Notes: generated by a model not told the origin, from the letters alone. Shown: positions 24,794 through 34,166, counted from the first letter of the stretch. The stretch: 64,000 nucleotides of DNA from Thermoplasmata archaeon (GCA_035622275.1 DASPVQ010000007.1:62001-126000), one strand, 5' to 3'. Numbers and translations are program-made.

Positions 24794-25630
24794 ATGGCGA
24801 CCTCCTCCCTCCGCTCGGACGCGCCGGCGGCCGGCGCGGACGGGGCGCCCGCGCTGCGGGCCGAGGGCCTGACGGTCGCCTACCGCGACAAACGGGTCTG
24901 GCAGGACGCGAACTTCGAGGTCGAACCCGGCGAGTTCGTCGCCGTCATCGGACCCAACGGTGCCGGCAAGACCACCCTCTTCCGCCTCCTGCTCGGACTG
25001 CAGCGACCGGCGAGCGGGCGCCTCCGCCTGTTCGGTGCGCCCCCCCGCCGAGGGAACCCCCGGATCGGCTACGTCCCCCAACGCCACACGATCGACAACG
25101 ACACCCACGTCGCGGCGAACGCCCTCGTGCAGCTGGGGGTCTCGGGCACGCACTGGGGGCCCGGCTGGAAGGCCGGCCGAGATCGCCGGAGCGCGGCCGA
25201 AGCGCTGGCCGCGGTCGACGCGTTGGAGCTCGGCACACGCCCTCTCAGCGCCCTCTCCGGCGGGGAGCTGCAGCGGATCTTCCTCGCCGAGGCGCTCGTC
25301 GGGAGGCCGGACATGCTGCTGCTCGACGAGCCGCTGTCGAACCTCGACCTGCGTCGGACGCGGGAGCTGGTCGAGGTGGTCCATCGCCTGGTCCGGGCCC
25401 GCCACGTCACGACGCTCCTCGTCGCGCACGACATCAACCCGCTGATCGAATGCCTCGACAAGGTGATCTACATCGCGAACGGCCGGGTCGCCACCGGGAC
25501 ACCGGCCGAGGTGCTGACCTCGGCGTCGCTCACCGAGCTCTACGGCGTGCCGGTCGAGGTCCTCCACGACTCGCGTGGCAACATCGTGATCGTGGGCGGC
25601 GAGGACCCACACGAGCGGGAGGGCCGATGA
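24794..25630 (+). CDS. Metal-ion ABC transporter ATP-binding protein
   Basis: 278 residues. Walker A GPNGAGKTT, signature LSGGELQR, Walker B LLLDEPLSNLD and switch His in VAHDINP. The VPQRHTIDNDTHV Q-loop region is of the ZnuC/MntB type. About 30 extra residues precede the domain. Begins 6 nt after the binding-protein gene; stop overlaps the permease ATG (ATGA). Confidence 0.92.
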   Translation: MATSSLRSDAPAAGADGAPALRAEGLTVAYRDKRVWQDANFEVEPGEFVAVIGPNGAGKTTLFRLLLGLQRPASGRLRLFGAPPRRGNPRIGYVPQRHTIDNDTHVAANALVQLGVSGTHWGPGWKAGRDRRSAAEALAAVDALELGTRPLSALSGGELQRIFLAEALVGRPDMLLLDEPLSNLDLRRTRELVEVVHRLVRARHVTTLLVAHDINPLIECLDKVIYIANGRVATGTPAEVLTSASLTELYGVPVEVLHDSRGNIVIVGGEDPHEREGR

Positions 25631-26526
25631 CGAACTCGTTCAGCTGGAACTTCGTCACCGACCTTCGGGCGATGTGGCAGTACGAGTTCATGCGGAACGC
25701 CTTCGAAGCGGGCACGATCATCGCGATCGTCGCGGGGCTCGTCGGCTACCTCGTCGTCCTGCGCCGGTCCGCCTTCGCCACGCACGCGCTGGGGCATGTG
25801 GGCTTCTCGGGAGCGGCCGGCGCCGTGCTGTTCGGCGTGAACCCGGTCTACGGGCTGCTGCTGTTCACGACGACCGGGGGCACGGGCATGGCGCTCCTCG
25901 GCAAGCGCGCCTCGACCCGCGACATCGAGATCGGGACCGTGCTGGCCTTCCTGCTCGGCGTCGGGCTCGTCTTCCTGAGCCTGTACGCCGGATACGCGAC
26001 GGAGGCCTATTCGATCCTCTTCGGCGAGATCCTAGGGATCAGCGACGCGGGGGTGCTCCTCACGCTCGAAGCGGGGGTCGTCGTCCTCGTGGCGCTCGCG
26101 CTCATGTACCGACCGCTGCTGTTCGCTTCGCTCGACGAGGACGTCGCGGAGGCGAAAGGGCTCCCGACGCTGGCGCTCGGGCTCGCGTTCATGCTGATCC
26201 TCGCCGTGGCGATCTCCTTCGCGGTGCAGGTCGTCGGGGTGCTCCTGATCTTCGCGCTGCTCGTCACCCCAGCGGCGATCGCGGTGCGGCTCACCCAGCG
26301 GCCGAGGTGGGCCGCGCTCGTCTCGGTCGCGGTCGCGCTGCTCGCGGTATGGCTGGGCCTCTTCCTCTCCTGGTACGAGCCGTATCCCGTCAGCTTCTTC
26401 ATCGTGACGATCGCCTTCGTGCTGTACCTGCTCGTCCGCGCCGCCGGCTTCGCGCGCCAGCGGCTCGTCGCTCGGTCGGATCGGGAAGCGCCGTCGGCGG
26501 CCGCGGCGGGCCCGGAGTCCACGTAG
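25627..26526 (+). CDS. Metal-ion ABC transporter permease (ZnuB/MntB family)
   Basis: 299 residues, about eight or nine hydrophobic segments. Family landmarks are YEFMRNAFEAG at the start, RRSAFATHALGHVGFSGAAGA in the first cytoplasmic loop, the EDVAEAKGL loop that contacts the ATPase, and VGVLLIFALLVTPAA. Completes a three-gene importer for divalent metal regulated by the DtxR-type protein upstream. ATG 25627 overlaps the ATPase stop. Confidence 0.93.
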   Translation: MTNSFSWNFVTDLRAMWQYEFMRNAFEAGTIIAIVAGLVGYLVVLRRSAFATHALGHVGFSGAAGAVLFGVNPVYGLLLFTTTGGTGMALLGKRASTRDIEIGTVLAFLLGVGLVFLSLYAGYATEAYSILFGEILGISDAGVLLTLEAGVVVLVALALMYRPLLFASLDEDVAEAKGLPTLALGLAFMLILAVAISFAVQVVGVLLIFALLVTPAAIAVRLTQRPRWAALVSVAVALLAVWLGLFLSWYEPYPVSFFIVTIAFVLYLLVRAAGFARQRLVARSDREAPSAAAAGPEST

Positions 26527-26557
26527 CCCGACCGCGGCGCGCTCGGTGGCCCAGCGC

Positions 26558-27073
26558 TCAGGCCGTCGCGCGCACCCCGGGAGTCGGGGGCACGAGCCGC
26601 TCGACGGGCGGGCTCGTGCGACCCGCCCGGCGTCGCGGGCTCGCCACGGGCGCCGCCAGGACCCGGCGGACGTACGCCTCGTCGAAGATCTCGGTCAGGG
26701 AGCGGGGCCGGCCGTCGGCGAACACCCGGTCGGCGTGCCACTTGGAACCGAAGCGCACCAGGGTCATCAGCACGGGCAACACGTCGTTGCCCTTCTCCGT
26801 GACCTCCCAGCGGGCGTACTTGGGCCCCCGCTCGACGCGCACGATGAAGCCTTCGCGCTCGAGCTCGCTCAGACGCAGCGCGAGGACCCGCTTGGTCAGG
26901 CCCGGCGTCGCCCGCATCATCTCGTTGAACCGCTGCGCGCGATAGAGCGCGATGTCCCGGAGGATCTGCAGAGCATACTTTCGCCCGAGGATCCCGAGAC
27001 TGGCCGCGACCGGGCAGCACTCAAACTCGACCTTGAAGCGGACGGTCGGCGTCGGGCGCGCCGGGGCGATCAT
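26558..27073 (-). CDS. HxlR-family winged-helix transcriptional regulator
   Basis: 171 residues from ATG 27073; an in-frame ATG at 27106 lies within the likely TATA region (CGATATG, about 27104-27110). The HxlR pattern is clear: CCPVAASLGILGRKYALQIL, then RFNEMMRATPGLTKRVLALRLSELEREGFI, then YARWEVTEKG for the wing. The tail of about 40 residues is basic and probably disordered. It is divergent from the ThiS-like gene over a 69-nt gap, so it may control that gene pair. Confidence 0.88.
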   Translation of the reverse strand: MIAPARPTPTVRFKVEFECCPVAASLGILGRKYALQILRDIALYRAQRFNEMMRATPGLTKRVLALRLSELEREGFIVRVERGPKYARWEVTEKGNDVLPVLMTLVRFGSKWHADRVFADGRPRSLTEIFDEAYVRRVLAAPVASPRRRAGRTSPPVERLVPPTPGVRATA

Positions 27074-27142
27074 GGATGTCCTACTTTCATTCCCCCAGCC
27101 GCTCATATCGGTTTACGGTCTTACGCCAGCGCAGGCACGGAC

Positions 27143-27469
27143 GTGATCGCTCGGAGCGAAGAGTCCAATAGCCCGAGGACGCTGCTCGCCGCCGTGCCCG
27201 GCCTGGACGTGCATCTCGACAGCTGGCTGCGCGAGTTCGGACCGCGGGGGCGCGAGACGATCGACGCGGGCTCCGTCGACGAGCTCCTCGACGCGCTGGA
27301 GGCGCGGTACCCCCGGCTGCGCTTCCGACTGCGGGACGAGACCGGGCAGCTCCGGCGCTACGTTCGCGTGTTCGTGGACGGGGAGGACGTGAGCGGGACG
27401 ACGGGCCTCACCACGTCGCTGGCCGGCGCCCGGTCGGTCGATATCCTCCATTCCATCGCCGGAGGCTGA
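27143..27469 (+). CDS. ThiS/MoaD-like ubiquitin-fold protein
   Basis: 108 residues from GTG 27143; a TATA-like GTTTACGG lies about 27 nt upstream. The body matches the ThiS/MoaD group: TIDAGSVDELLDALEARYP, a YVRVFVDGEDV strand, and a chain ending in the bare AGG, so the di-glycine needed for adenylation and thiocarboxylate or isopeptide formation is exposed. No E1-like or MoaE gene is adjacent. The next gene, 14 nt downstream, is a beta-propeller protein; this pairing recurs in other prokaryotes as far as I recall, with no known role. Confidence 0.75.
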   Translation: MIARSEESNSPRTLLAAVPGLDVHLDSWLREFGPRGRETIDAGSVDELLDALEARYPRLRFRLRDETGQLRRYVRVFVDGEDVSGTTGLTTSLAGARSVDILHSIAGG

Positions 27470-27483
27470 GGAGGAAAGAGGGC

Positions 27484-28614
27484 ATGCCGCGGAACCAGAG
27501 AGTCCGGGTCCTTCTCGGGACCCGCAAGGGAACCTACGTCGTCGACAGCGACCGCCGCCGCCGAACCTGGAGAGTGGGCCCGGCCGCCCATGCGGGCAGC
27601 GAGGTCTACCACGTGGTGGCCGACCCGCGCCACCCGGGAGACCTCTACGCGGCCGTGAACAACGGTTTCTGGGGCCCGATGGTGCAGCGCTCGCGCAACT
27701 GGGGCAAGACCTGGAAGGAGATCGCCACGCCCCTGACGCCGGTCCGCAAGGACCGTACCGGGCCGTTCTTCGACGACAGCCCGGGCGCCGGGACGCCGCG
27801 GCCGCTCACGAACCTCTGGCACATCGAGCCGGGGCTGCCGAGCGAGCCCGGGACGCTGTTCCTCGGCGCCGACCCGCATCTGTTGTTCCGCAGCCCGGAC
27901 CTCGGGGCGAGCTGGCAAGGGGTGGCCAGCCTCAACGAGCACCCGGACCGCAAGAACTGGGGGCCCGGTGCGGGCGGGGCGTGCCTGCACACGATCCTGC
28001 TCGATCCGCGGGACCCCCAGCGCCTCTACGTGGGCATGTCGGCGGTCGGAACGTTCCGATCCGAGGACGGAGGCGGGAGCTGGAAGCCGGTCAACCGCGG
28101 CGTGATGACCCCGTTCCTGCCGACCAAATACCCCGAGACGGGCCAGTGCGTCCACCACGTCGCGATGGACGCGGCGAACCCCGACGTCTTCTACCGACAG
28201 GACCACGGCGGCATGTACGTCTCTCGCGACCGGATGGAGCGCTGGACGCGGATCGGCCGAGCCCTCGGCGACGACTTCGGCTTCTGCGTCGCGTCGCCGG
28301 CAAGCGCCCCGGGCCGCGCCTACTTCGTCCGCCTGAACGGGCAGGCGCGCGTGACCGGTGAGGGATACTTCCAGGTCCACGCCTGGGACGACGAGCGGCG
28401 CCGCTGGTCGAGGCTGCTCCAACCGGGGGCCTTCCCCGGCCACTTCGGCGTCCAGCGGGAAGGGATCGCGACCGACGCCCTGACCCCGCACGGCATCTAC
28501 GTGGGCACGACGACCGGTCAGCTGTTCATCAGCCCGAACGCCGGCCGGTCCTGGCAGCTTGTGGCCTACCAGTTCCCGGGCATCCACTCGGTGAGCATCG
28601 CGAACCCGGACTGA
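27484..28614 (+). CDS. Sialidase-like/BNR-repeat beta-propeller protein
   Basis: 376 residues. At least four repeats with the Asp-box feel (SRNWGKTW, SPDLGASW, SEDGGGSW, SPNAGRSW), the S-x-D-x-G-x-x-W signature of sialidase and VPS10/YCF48-type propellers. No signal peptide, so cytoplasmic. The catalytic residues of true sialidases are not apparent, so glycosidase activity should not be assumed. A clean ATG follows GAGGAAAGAGGGC, a good ribosome binding site. Likely co-translated with the ThiS-like gene. Confidence 0.8.
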   Translation: MPRNQRVRVLLGTRKGTYVVDSDRRRRTWRVGPAAHAGSEVYHVVADPRHPGDLYAAVNNGFWGPMVQRSRNWGKTWKEIATPLTPVRKDRTGPFFDDSPGAGTPRPLTNLWHIEPGLPSEPGTLFLGADPHLLFRSPDLGASWQGVASLNEHPDRKNWGPGAGGACLHTILLDPRDPQRLYVGMSAVGTFRSEDGGGSWKPVNRGVMTPFLPTKYPETGQCVHHVAMDAANPDVFYRQDHGGMYVSRDRMERWTRIGRALGDDFGFCVASPASAPGRAYFVRLNGQARVTGEGYFQVHAWDDERRRWSRLLQPGAFPGHFGVQREGIATDALTPHGIYVGTTTGQLFISPNAGRSWQLVAYQFPGIHSVSIANPD

Positions 28615-28653
28615 GGTCCCCGGGGGCGAGGCCGCTCGTCGGCCGGATCGCCG

Positions 28654-28679
28654 ACAATTTTATATTGTTTCCAAATTGT
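28654..28679 (+). promoter_or_regulatory. Operator and TATA box of the MarR-MFS pair
   Basis: Inverted repeat ACAATTT (28654-28660) and AAATTGT (28673-28679); a second inner symmetry pairs ACAAT with ATTGT at 28664-28668. The TATA box TTTATATT lies inside, 31-38 nt before the ATG at 28696. A MarR dimer bound here would cover the box, consistent with autorepression. Confidence 0.6.
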
Positions 28680-28695
28680 TCGCTTACCGAACTAA

Positions 28696-29232
28696 ATGAG
28701 CTCGACGTCGGATGGCTCGGCCGGTCGGCCCCCGAACCCGGCGGACCGGCTCGCCCGGACGGTCGGTCGACTGGTCCGGAACCGGATCAAGCACGGGCGC
28801 GAGGAGGCGAGGGCGCTCGGTCTGACCTTGCCGCAGCTGTTCGTGCTCGTCGGCCTGCGGGAGTTCGAACCGATGCCCGTGAGCCGATGGACCGACGCGA
28901 TCGGGGTTTCTCCCTCCGCCACCACGGGGCTCCTCGACGGCCTCGAAGAGGCCGGCTACCTGGCCCGCGTCCACGGCCGGACGGACCGACGACAGGTGCT
29001 GATCTCGCTCACTCCGGCTGGTCGCCGGCTGGGGGCACGGGTCGAGCGCGGGGCCCGCGCCCGATGGCGAGCCTTCTGCCGGGGGGTGTCCGAGCAGGAT
29101 CTCGGGGCCGCGGCGGACACGCTCGAGCGGATCGTCCGACGCATGGGACCCGCGGCGGACCTCGCTCCGCGGGGTCGGCCGCGATCGCGGACCCCGCCCG
29201 GGACGAGGCGTCGCGATCGCCGGAGCGGATAG
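28696..29232 (+). CDS. MarR-family transcriptional regulator
   Basis: 178 residues. Winged helix at about 45-115: TLPQLFVLVGLREF, ATTGLLDGLEEAGYLARV (recognition helix), and the wing GRTDRRQVLISLTPAG, which is the MarR hallmark DxRD/R-x-x-x-xLT. The C-terminal 30 residues are Arg/Pro-rich. It stops 4 nt before the MFS transporter, the classical arrangement of a repressor and the efflux pump it controls; inducing ligand unknown. Confidence 0.9.
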   Translation: MSSTSDGSAGRPPNPADRLARTVGRLVRNRIKHGREEARALGLTLPQLFVLVGLREFEPMPVSRWTDAIGVSPSATTGLLDGLEEAGYLARVHGRTDRRQVLISLTPAGRRLGARVERGARARWRAFCRGVSEQDLGAAADTLERIVRRMGPAADLAPRGRPRSRTPPGTRRRDRRSG

Positions 29233-29236
29233 TCGG

Positions 29237-30856
29237 ATGGCCGCCGAGCAGGACGCGCCGCCCTCGAACGCCGGCCCCCCGACCCCGGCGCCGAAGACGC
29301 TCGCGACCTTCGATCGCGCGTACGCCAATCGCGTGATGGTCCTTCTCGCCGCGATCGTCGTCGTGGTCCTGTACATCGAGGGGATGCTCACGCCGTCGCT
29401 GCCGACGATCCAGTCCGACTTCCACGTCGACACGGCGCAGGCGAGCCTCATCATCTCCTCCTACGCCGCCGCCGGGGTGGCCCTGTCGCCCGTCATCGGG
29501 AAGCTCGGCGACATCCACGGCAAGCGCAAGGTGCTCAGCGCCGTCATGCTCGCCTACGCCGCCGCGGTCTCCGTCACCGGCTTCTCTCCGACGTTCTCCT
29601 TCATGGTGGCCGCCCGCACGGTCCAGGGGATCGGGCTCACGATCCTTCCGCTCGGAATGGCCCTCGTGCGCGAGGAGTTCCCGCGGGAGCTCGTCCCGCG
29701 CGCCCAGGGGCTCCTCAGCGCCATGTTCGGCGTCGGATTCGTGGTGAGCCTGCCGGCCGGGTCGTTCATCTCGCAGAACTACGGCTGGCGGGTCACCTAC
29801 CACTCCGCGATCCCGTTCGTCGTGCTGCTCGCGATCCTGGTCGTCCTCTTCGTGCGGGAGTCGTCGTACCGACGGCCGAACGCCCGGGTCGACTACGTCG
29901 GCGCGGCGTTCCTCGGGGGCGGGCTCGGCGGCGTGGTGACGGGGCTCGCCCAGGGCCAGCTGTGGGGATGGACCTCCGCGCCGACCCTCAGCTTCCTGGG
30001 CGTCGGGATCGCCCTGTTCGTCCCGTTCGCGCTCTACGAGGGCTGGTGGAAGCGGCGCAACCGCGAGCCGATCATCGACGGCCGGCTGCTGCGGGAGCGG
30101 AACGTCCTCGTCACGAACCTCGTCCTCACCGTGGTCGGTCTCGCGATGTACGTGGCCCTGTTCTCGCTGATCTACCAGTTCGAGTTCCCGCCCGCCTCGG
30201 GGGGCTACAACGGGTCGTTCCCGACGATCAACATCTTCACCGCCGGCCTCTACATCGTTCCGCTCGCCCTCGCCATGATCGTCGTCGCGGCGGTCGTGAG
30301 CTTCACGGTCTCGCGCGTCGGGGTTAAGCCGCTCGCCCTCGGCGGCGCCGTCGTGACCGCGCTCGGCTTCTATCTCGTCTCGACGGCGGGTGCCCTCTCC
30401 CAGGCCCTGCTCTACGAGACGGTGATCGGGGCCGGGATCGCGATGCTGAACGCCTCGGTCATCAATCTGCTCATCCTCACCGTCGACCCCAAGGACATGG
30501 GGCAGGCGACCGCGATGAACAACGTCTTCCGCAACATCGGCGGGAGCGTCGGCGCCCCGATCGCCGGCTCGCTGCTCGCCACGTTCGTCCTCACTTCGGG
30601 GCCCTGGGCGGGCTTCGGGGTGCCCGCCCACCTCGCCTTCCAGTACGCGTTCTGGATCGCCGCGGCGGTGATGCTGGTCGGCGGGATCACGATCCTCTTC
30701 GGGCAGGAGGTCCTGGGCCCCCGTCGGCACAGCCGATTCGCCCATCTGCCCGTGCTGCCTCCCCACGCCCGCCGCGCCGCCGGGCCCGGGCCTCCGGATC
30801 CCGCGCCGGCCCCGGCCGTGGAGGGTACGCCGCTGGCCGACCCGGCCGCGCCCTAG
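29237..30856 (+). CDS. MFS transporter, DHA2-like (14-TM) drug efflux type
   Basis: 539 residues. About 14 membrane segments between residues 34 and 485. Motif A appears as GKLGDIHGKRKVL after TM2, and motif C-like sequence GLGFVV.../GVGFVVSLPAG lies in TM5, which marks drug:H+ antiporters. The tail after residue 490 is Pro/Ala-rich and cytoplasmic. Controlled, by position, by the MarR regulator just upstream. Confidence 0.9.
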   Translation: MAAEQDAPPSNAGPPTPAPKTLATFDRAYANRVMVLLAAIVVVVLYIEGMLTPSLPTIQSDFHVDTAQASLIISSYAAAGVALSPVIGKLGDIHGKRKVLSAVMLAYAAAVSVTGFSPTFSFMVAARTVQGIGLTILPLGMALVREEFPRELVPRAQGLLSAMFGVGFVVSLPAGSFISQNYGWRVTYHSAIPFVVLLAILVVLFVRESSYRRPNARVDYVGAAFLGGGLGGVVTGLAQGQLWGWTSAPTLSFLGVGIALFVPFALYEGWWKRRNREPIIDGRLLRERNVLVTNLVLTVVGLAMYVALFSLIYQFEFPPASGGYNGSFPTINIFTAGLYIVPLALAMIVVAAVVSFTVSRVGVKPLALGGAVVTALGFYLVSTAGALSQALLYETVIGAGIAMLNASVINLLILTVDPKDMGQATAMNNVFRNIGGSVGAPIAGSLLATFVLTSGPWAGFGVPAHLAFQYAFWIAAAVMLVGGITILFGQEVLGPRRHSRFAHLPVLPPHARRAAGPGPPDPAPAPAVEGTPLADPAAP

Positions 30857-31127
30857 CGTGCGGAACGGGCGCCCGGCGTCGAGGGCGCGGCCGGGCGCGA
30901 GGGAATTCGACTCACCCGCCGGTCGAGTCCCGGCGATCGGCAGATTCCCGGTTCGCGTCGGTCGCTGCCCTGGGCTGGATCCCTGGAACCGGACCAAGGT
31001 TCAGGCGTCCTTTCGCGAAGCGGCCTCGGTGACACCCGTCCGACCCCGACGGTTCGATACGGGCCTTCCTCCGCCGCCCCCCATCATCGGATGAATTAGA
31101 TAGAGCAAGAATCGTCTCCCGTCACGA

Positions 31128-34100
31128 ATGGTGCCCCCGGGAACCCGGCGCCTCTCGGCGATCTTCTTCGTTGACATGATCCGGTACAGCGCGCTCAGCC
31201 AGCGCGACGAGCCGCTCGCCCTCGAATATGCGCGCGACCTTCAGGCTCGGGTCCGACGTCAGGTCGAAGGGCATCGGGGCCGGTTGATCAAGACCCTCGG
31301 AGACGGCGCCCTCGCTGAATTCGAGAGCGCGCTGGAGGCGACCGAATGCGCCGTGGAACTTCAGCAGGAGTTGTCCGCGTCGAATGCGAGCCGGCCGGGA
31401 CCCAAGCTCGAGGCGCGGGTCGGCATCCACGTCGGGGACGTCGTCCACGAGGGGGACGACGTCCTGGGAGATACGGTCAACATCGCCGCACGGATCGAGC
31501 CGCTGGCAGAACCCGCGGGCGTAGCGTTCAGCGGGACCGTCTTCGAGCAAGTGGCCCGCAAGATTCCCTACACGGCGACCCAGCTCGAGCACGTCCTCCT
31601 GAAGAACATCGACACGCCCATCGCCGTCTACAGCCTCGACCTTCCCTGGCACGCCGCTCCCGCCGCCGGCATTACGCCGTTCACCGATCGGACCACGGAG
31701 CTGGAGGGCCTTCGCGAGGCGGTCGCGCGGGCCGCCCAGCAGCACGGAGCCATGGTGTCGATCGTGGGCGAATCGGGAGTCGGCAAGACCCGACTTTCCG
31801 ACGAGGCGTTCCGTCTGGCGGCCCGCCAGGGGTTTCGGATCGCCCGGGCGCGCGGGTTCGAAAACGTCCAGATCGGCCCATACGCGCTGTGGGCCCAGCT
31901 CGCTCGCGAGCTTCTCCGGGACGCCCCCTCGCTCACAGTCCATCAGGCCGCCGAAGGATGCGCCCGCGAGCTCGCGAGCCTCGTTCCGGAGATGGCCGAG
32001 CGGCTCGGTCCCCTCCCTCCGCAGCCGGCACTCGCTCCCGACGCGGCGCGCCTCCACTTCTTTACCGGGATCTCCCGTTTTCTCGAAAACCTCGCACGGC
32101 AGGCCCCGCTCGCGCTCCTGCTGGACGACCTCCAGTGGGCGGATCCGGAAACCTTCGCGTTGCTCCAGCATCTCAGCCAGCGAATCGGAGAGGTCCCGGT
32201 CCTGGTGGTGCTGACCTATCGCGACCAGGAGCTGAACGCGGACGACCCCCTGCTCCGCGGCCTCCTCGACCTGCGGATGAAACGGATACTCACCGAGATC
32301 CCGCTGCGCCGCCTCGGCCCTCACGACACCCGCTCCATGGTGGAAGCCGCCCTTCGAGGGGCCCAGGTCGCTCCCGATCTGCCGACGTCGATTGCGGAGA
32401 AGACCGGCGGAAATCCGCTCTTCGTCGAGGAGGTATTGCGGTCCCTCACCGAAGAGGAAGGGCTGGTCCGGACACCGGCCGGCTGGACGATCCGGCCCGG
32501 GTCGACGATCACGATTCCCTCGACCGTGCGGGAGACGGTCCTGCGGCGGATCCGCCGACTCGGGCCAGAGCTCCAGGGGGTACTCGAGTCGGCCTCGGTC
32601 CTGGGCAACGAGTTCGAGTTCGACCCTTGGACGGAGCTCTGTGGCATGGACGAGACTCGTTTGCTCTCTCTCGCGGAGGCCGGCCTGCGCGCACGGCTTC
32701 TCGTCGAGCGCGAGGTTTCCCCCGGGCGGGTCGTCTACCGCTTGGCCGACGAGCAGGTCCAGGCGGTGCTCTACGGGACGCTCTCGCTCGTCCGTCGACA
32801 ACGTCTTCACCGTCGGGCCGGAGAGATCCTGGAGGCGCGACTGGGAGCTCAGGCCGACGATCGGGCGGCCGAGCTAGCGCAGCATTTTTTGCGGGGCGAC
32901 CGTCCCGAGAAGGCCTTCGAGTACTTCTTCCGCGCCGGCACCCGGGCCCGGGAGGTCTTCGCGCGCGACCGGGCGATCGACGCATATCGACAGGGGGCGG
33001 AGCTGGTGGATCGCGCCCTCGCCTCGGCTCCGGGCGATGCCGACTGGGAGGCTCGGGGTGTCCAGGTCTACGAGGCGATGGGGAACGAGCAGTACGAGCT
33101 GGCCGCTTTTGTCGATGCCCGCACGAGCTACCTGCGGGGTTCGGCCCTGGCCGGCGCCCGGGATCCGGTCGGGGCGGCGCGTCTCCTGGCCCTGGACGCG
33201 GAGTCGCTCGAACGGACCAACGATTACTCCGGTGCGCAGGGCGAGCTCACGGCCGCCGAGGCGATGCTCGAACGTATCGCCCCGGATGCGCGGCACGAGG
33301 CATGGTGGACCGCGTGGAAGGAGGTCCAGTGGGCTCTCTTCGACGTCATGTACTGGCTGCACGACACGGCCGGACGGGAGCGAGTCTTGGCTCGCCTCGG
33401 CCCCGCCGTCGAGCAGAGAGGAATCCCGGACGAGCGAGTGTCGTTCTGCTACCTGCAGGCTCGCCACGGATGGCGTCGAGACCGAACGGTCACCGACGAG
33501 ACGTTCCGGTTCGCCCAATCGGCACGGGAGATCCGGGAGGCGCAGCGTTCGCTCCGCGGGGAGGCCGAAACGGACACCGAGCACGACTTCATGCTCGGGT
33601 TCTTCCAGTACTGGCACGGGGACTTCGAAGAGAGCCGGGCGGCGTTTCAGAAGACCATCGAGTACGCCCAGAAGGTCCGGGACGTCACCCTCATCTCCCG
33701 CGCGCTCAACTACCTCCTCGCGACCGAGCGACGGCGCGGGAATGTCGCGGAGGTACGTCGCCTCGTCCCGTCCGCGAGAGAAGCCGCCCAGAAGGCGAGT
33801 CTGCCGGAGTACGAGGCGTTCGCCGACGCGAACGACGCATGGATCCGGTGGCGCTCCGGGGAATACGACCGGGTGGACGTACTCGGCCAGTCGGCCCTCC
33901 GCACATGGGCGAACCTGCCCGAACGGTATCCGGTCGACTGGATGGCGCTGTGGCCGATGATCGCCCTGAGTCTTTCCCGCCAGGAGACCGGACGCGCCAT
34001 CGACCTCGCTCGGGGTCTGCTCGCGCCCTCGCAGGAACCGCTTCCTCCGGCATTGCACACTCTGGTCAGCGAAGCGGTTCGCGCCACGGAGAGCGCGAGT

Positions 34101-34166
34101 GAATCTCAGGCCGCGGAAATGCTGTCTCGTGCCGTGGAGATGGCGGAGCGCGCAGGATTCCTGTAG
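31128..34166 (+). CDS. Class III nucleotidyl cyclase - ATPase - TPR-like multidomain protein
   Basis: 1012 residues. Residues 8-170: class III cyclase domain with both metal Asp (D16 in FFVDM; D59 in LGDGA), a Lys before it (K55), and N118/R122 in VNIAARI, so catalysis looks intact. Residues 185-450: STAND/AAA-type ATPase with Walker A GESGVGKT (214-221) and Walker B LALLLDDLQWAD. Residues 560-1010: helical TPR-like repeats. The layout is known mainly from bacterial signalling proteins. A weak TATA-like GAATTAGATA at about 31093 precedes the ATG. 271 nt upstream hold nothing else recognisable. Confidence 0.88.
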   Translation: MVPPGTRRLSAIFFVDMIRYSALSQRDEPLALEYARDLQARVRRQVEGHRGRLIKTLGDGALAEFESALEATECAVELQQELSASNASRPGPKLEARVGIHVGDVVHEGDDVLGDTVNIAARIEPLAEPAGVAFSGTVFEQVARKIPYTATQLEHVLLKNIDTPIAVYSLDLPWHAAPAAGITPFTDRTTELEGLREAVARAAQQHGAMVSIVGESGVGKTRLSDEAFRLAARQGFRIARARGFENVQIGPYALWAQLARELLRDAPSLTVHQAAEGCARELASLVPEMAERLGPLPPQPALAPDAARLHFFTGISRFLENLARQAPLALLLDDLQWADPETFALLQHLSQRIGEVPVLVVLTYRDQELNADDPLLRGLLDLRMKRILTEIPLRRLGPHDTRSMVEAALRGAQVAPDLPTSIAEKTGGNPLFVEEVLRSLTEEEGLVRTPAGWTIRPGSTITIPSTVRETVLRRIRRLGPELQGVLESASVLGNEFEFDPWTELCGMDETRLLSLAEAGLRARLLVEREVSPGRVVYRLADEQVQAVLYGTLSLVRRQRLHRRAGEILEARLGAQADDRAAELAQHFLRGDRPEKAFEYFFRAGTRAREVFARDRAIDAYRQGAELVDRALASAPGDADWEARGVQVYEAMGNEQYELAAFVDARTSYLRGSALAGARDPVGAARLLALDAESLERTNDYSGAQGELTAAEAMLERIAPDARHEAWWTAWKEVQWALFDVMYWLHDTAGRERVLARLGPAVEQRGIPDERVSFCYLQARHGWRRDRTVTDETFRFAQSAREIREAQRSLRGEAETDTEHDFMLGFFQYWHGDFEESRAAFQKTIEYAQKVRDVTLISRALNYLLATERRRGNVAEVRRLVPSAREAAQKASLPEYEAFADANDAWIRWRSGEYDRVDVLGQSALRTWANLPERYPVDWMALWPMIALSLSRQETGRAIDLARGLLAPSQEPLPPALHTLVSEAVRATESASESQAAEMLSRAVEMAERAGFL

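Noticed and set aside
30890-31000. tRNA-like string with GGTCGAGTCCCGG in the gap before the cyclase gene
   Set aside because: No acceptor or anticodon stem can be built around it on either strand, and the T loop is not canonical.
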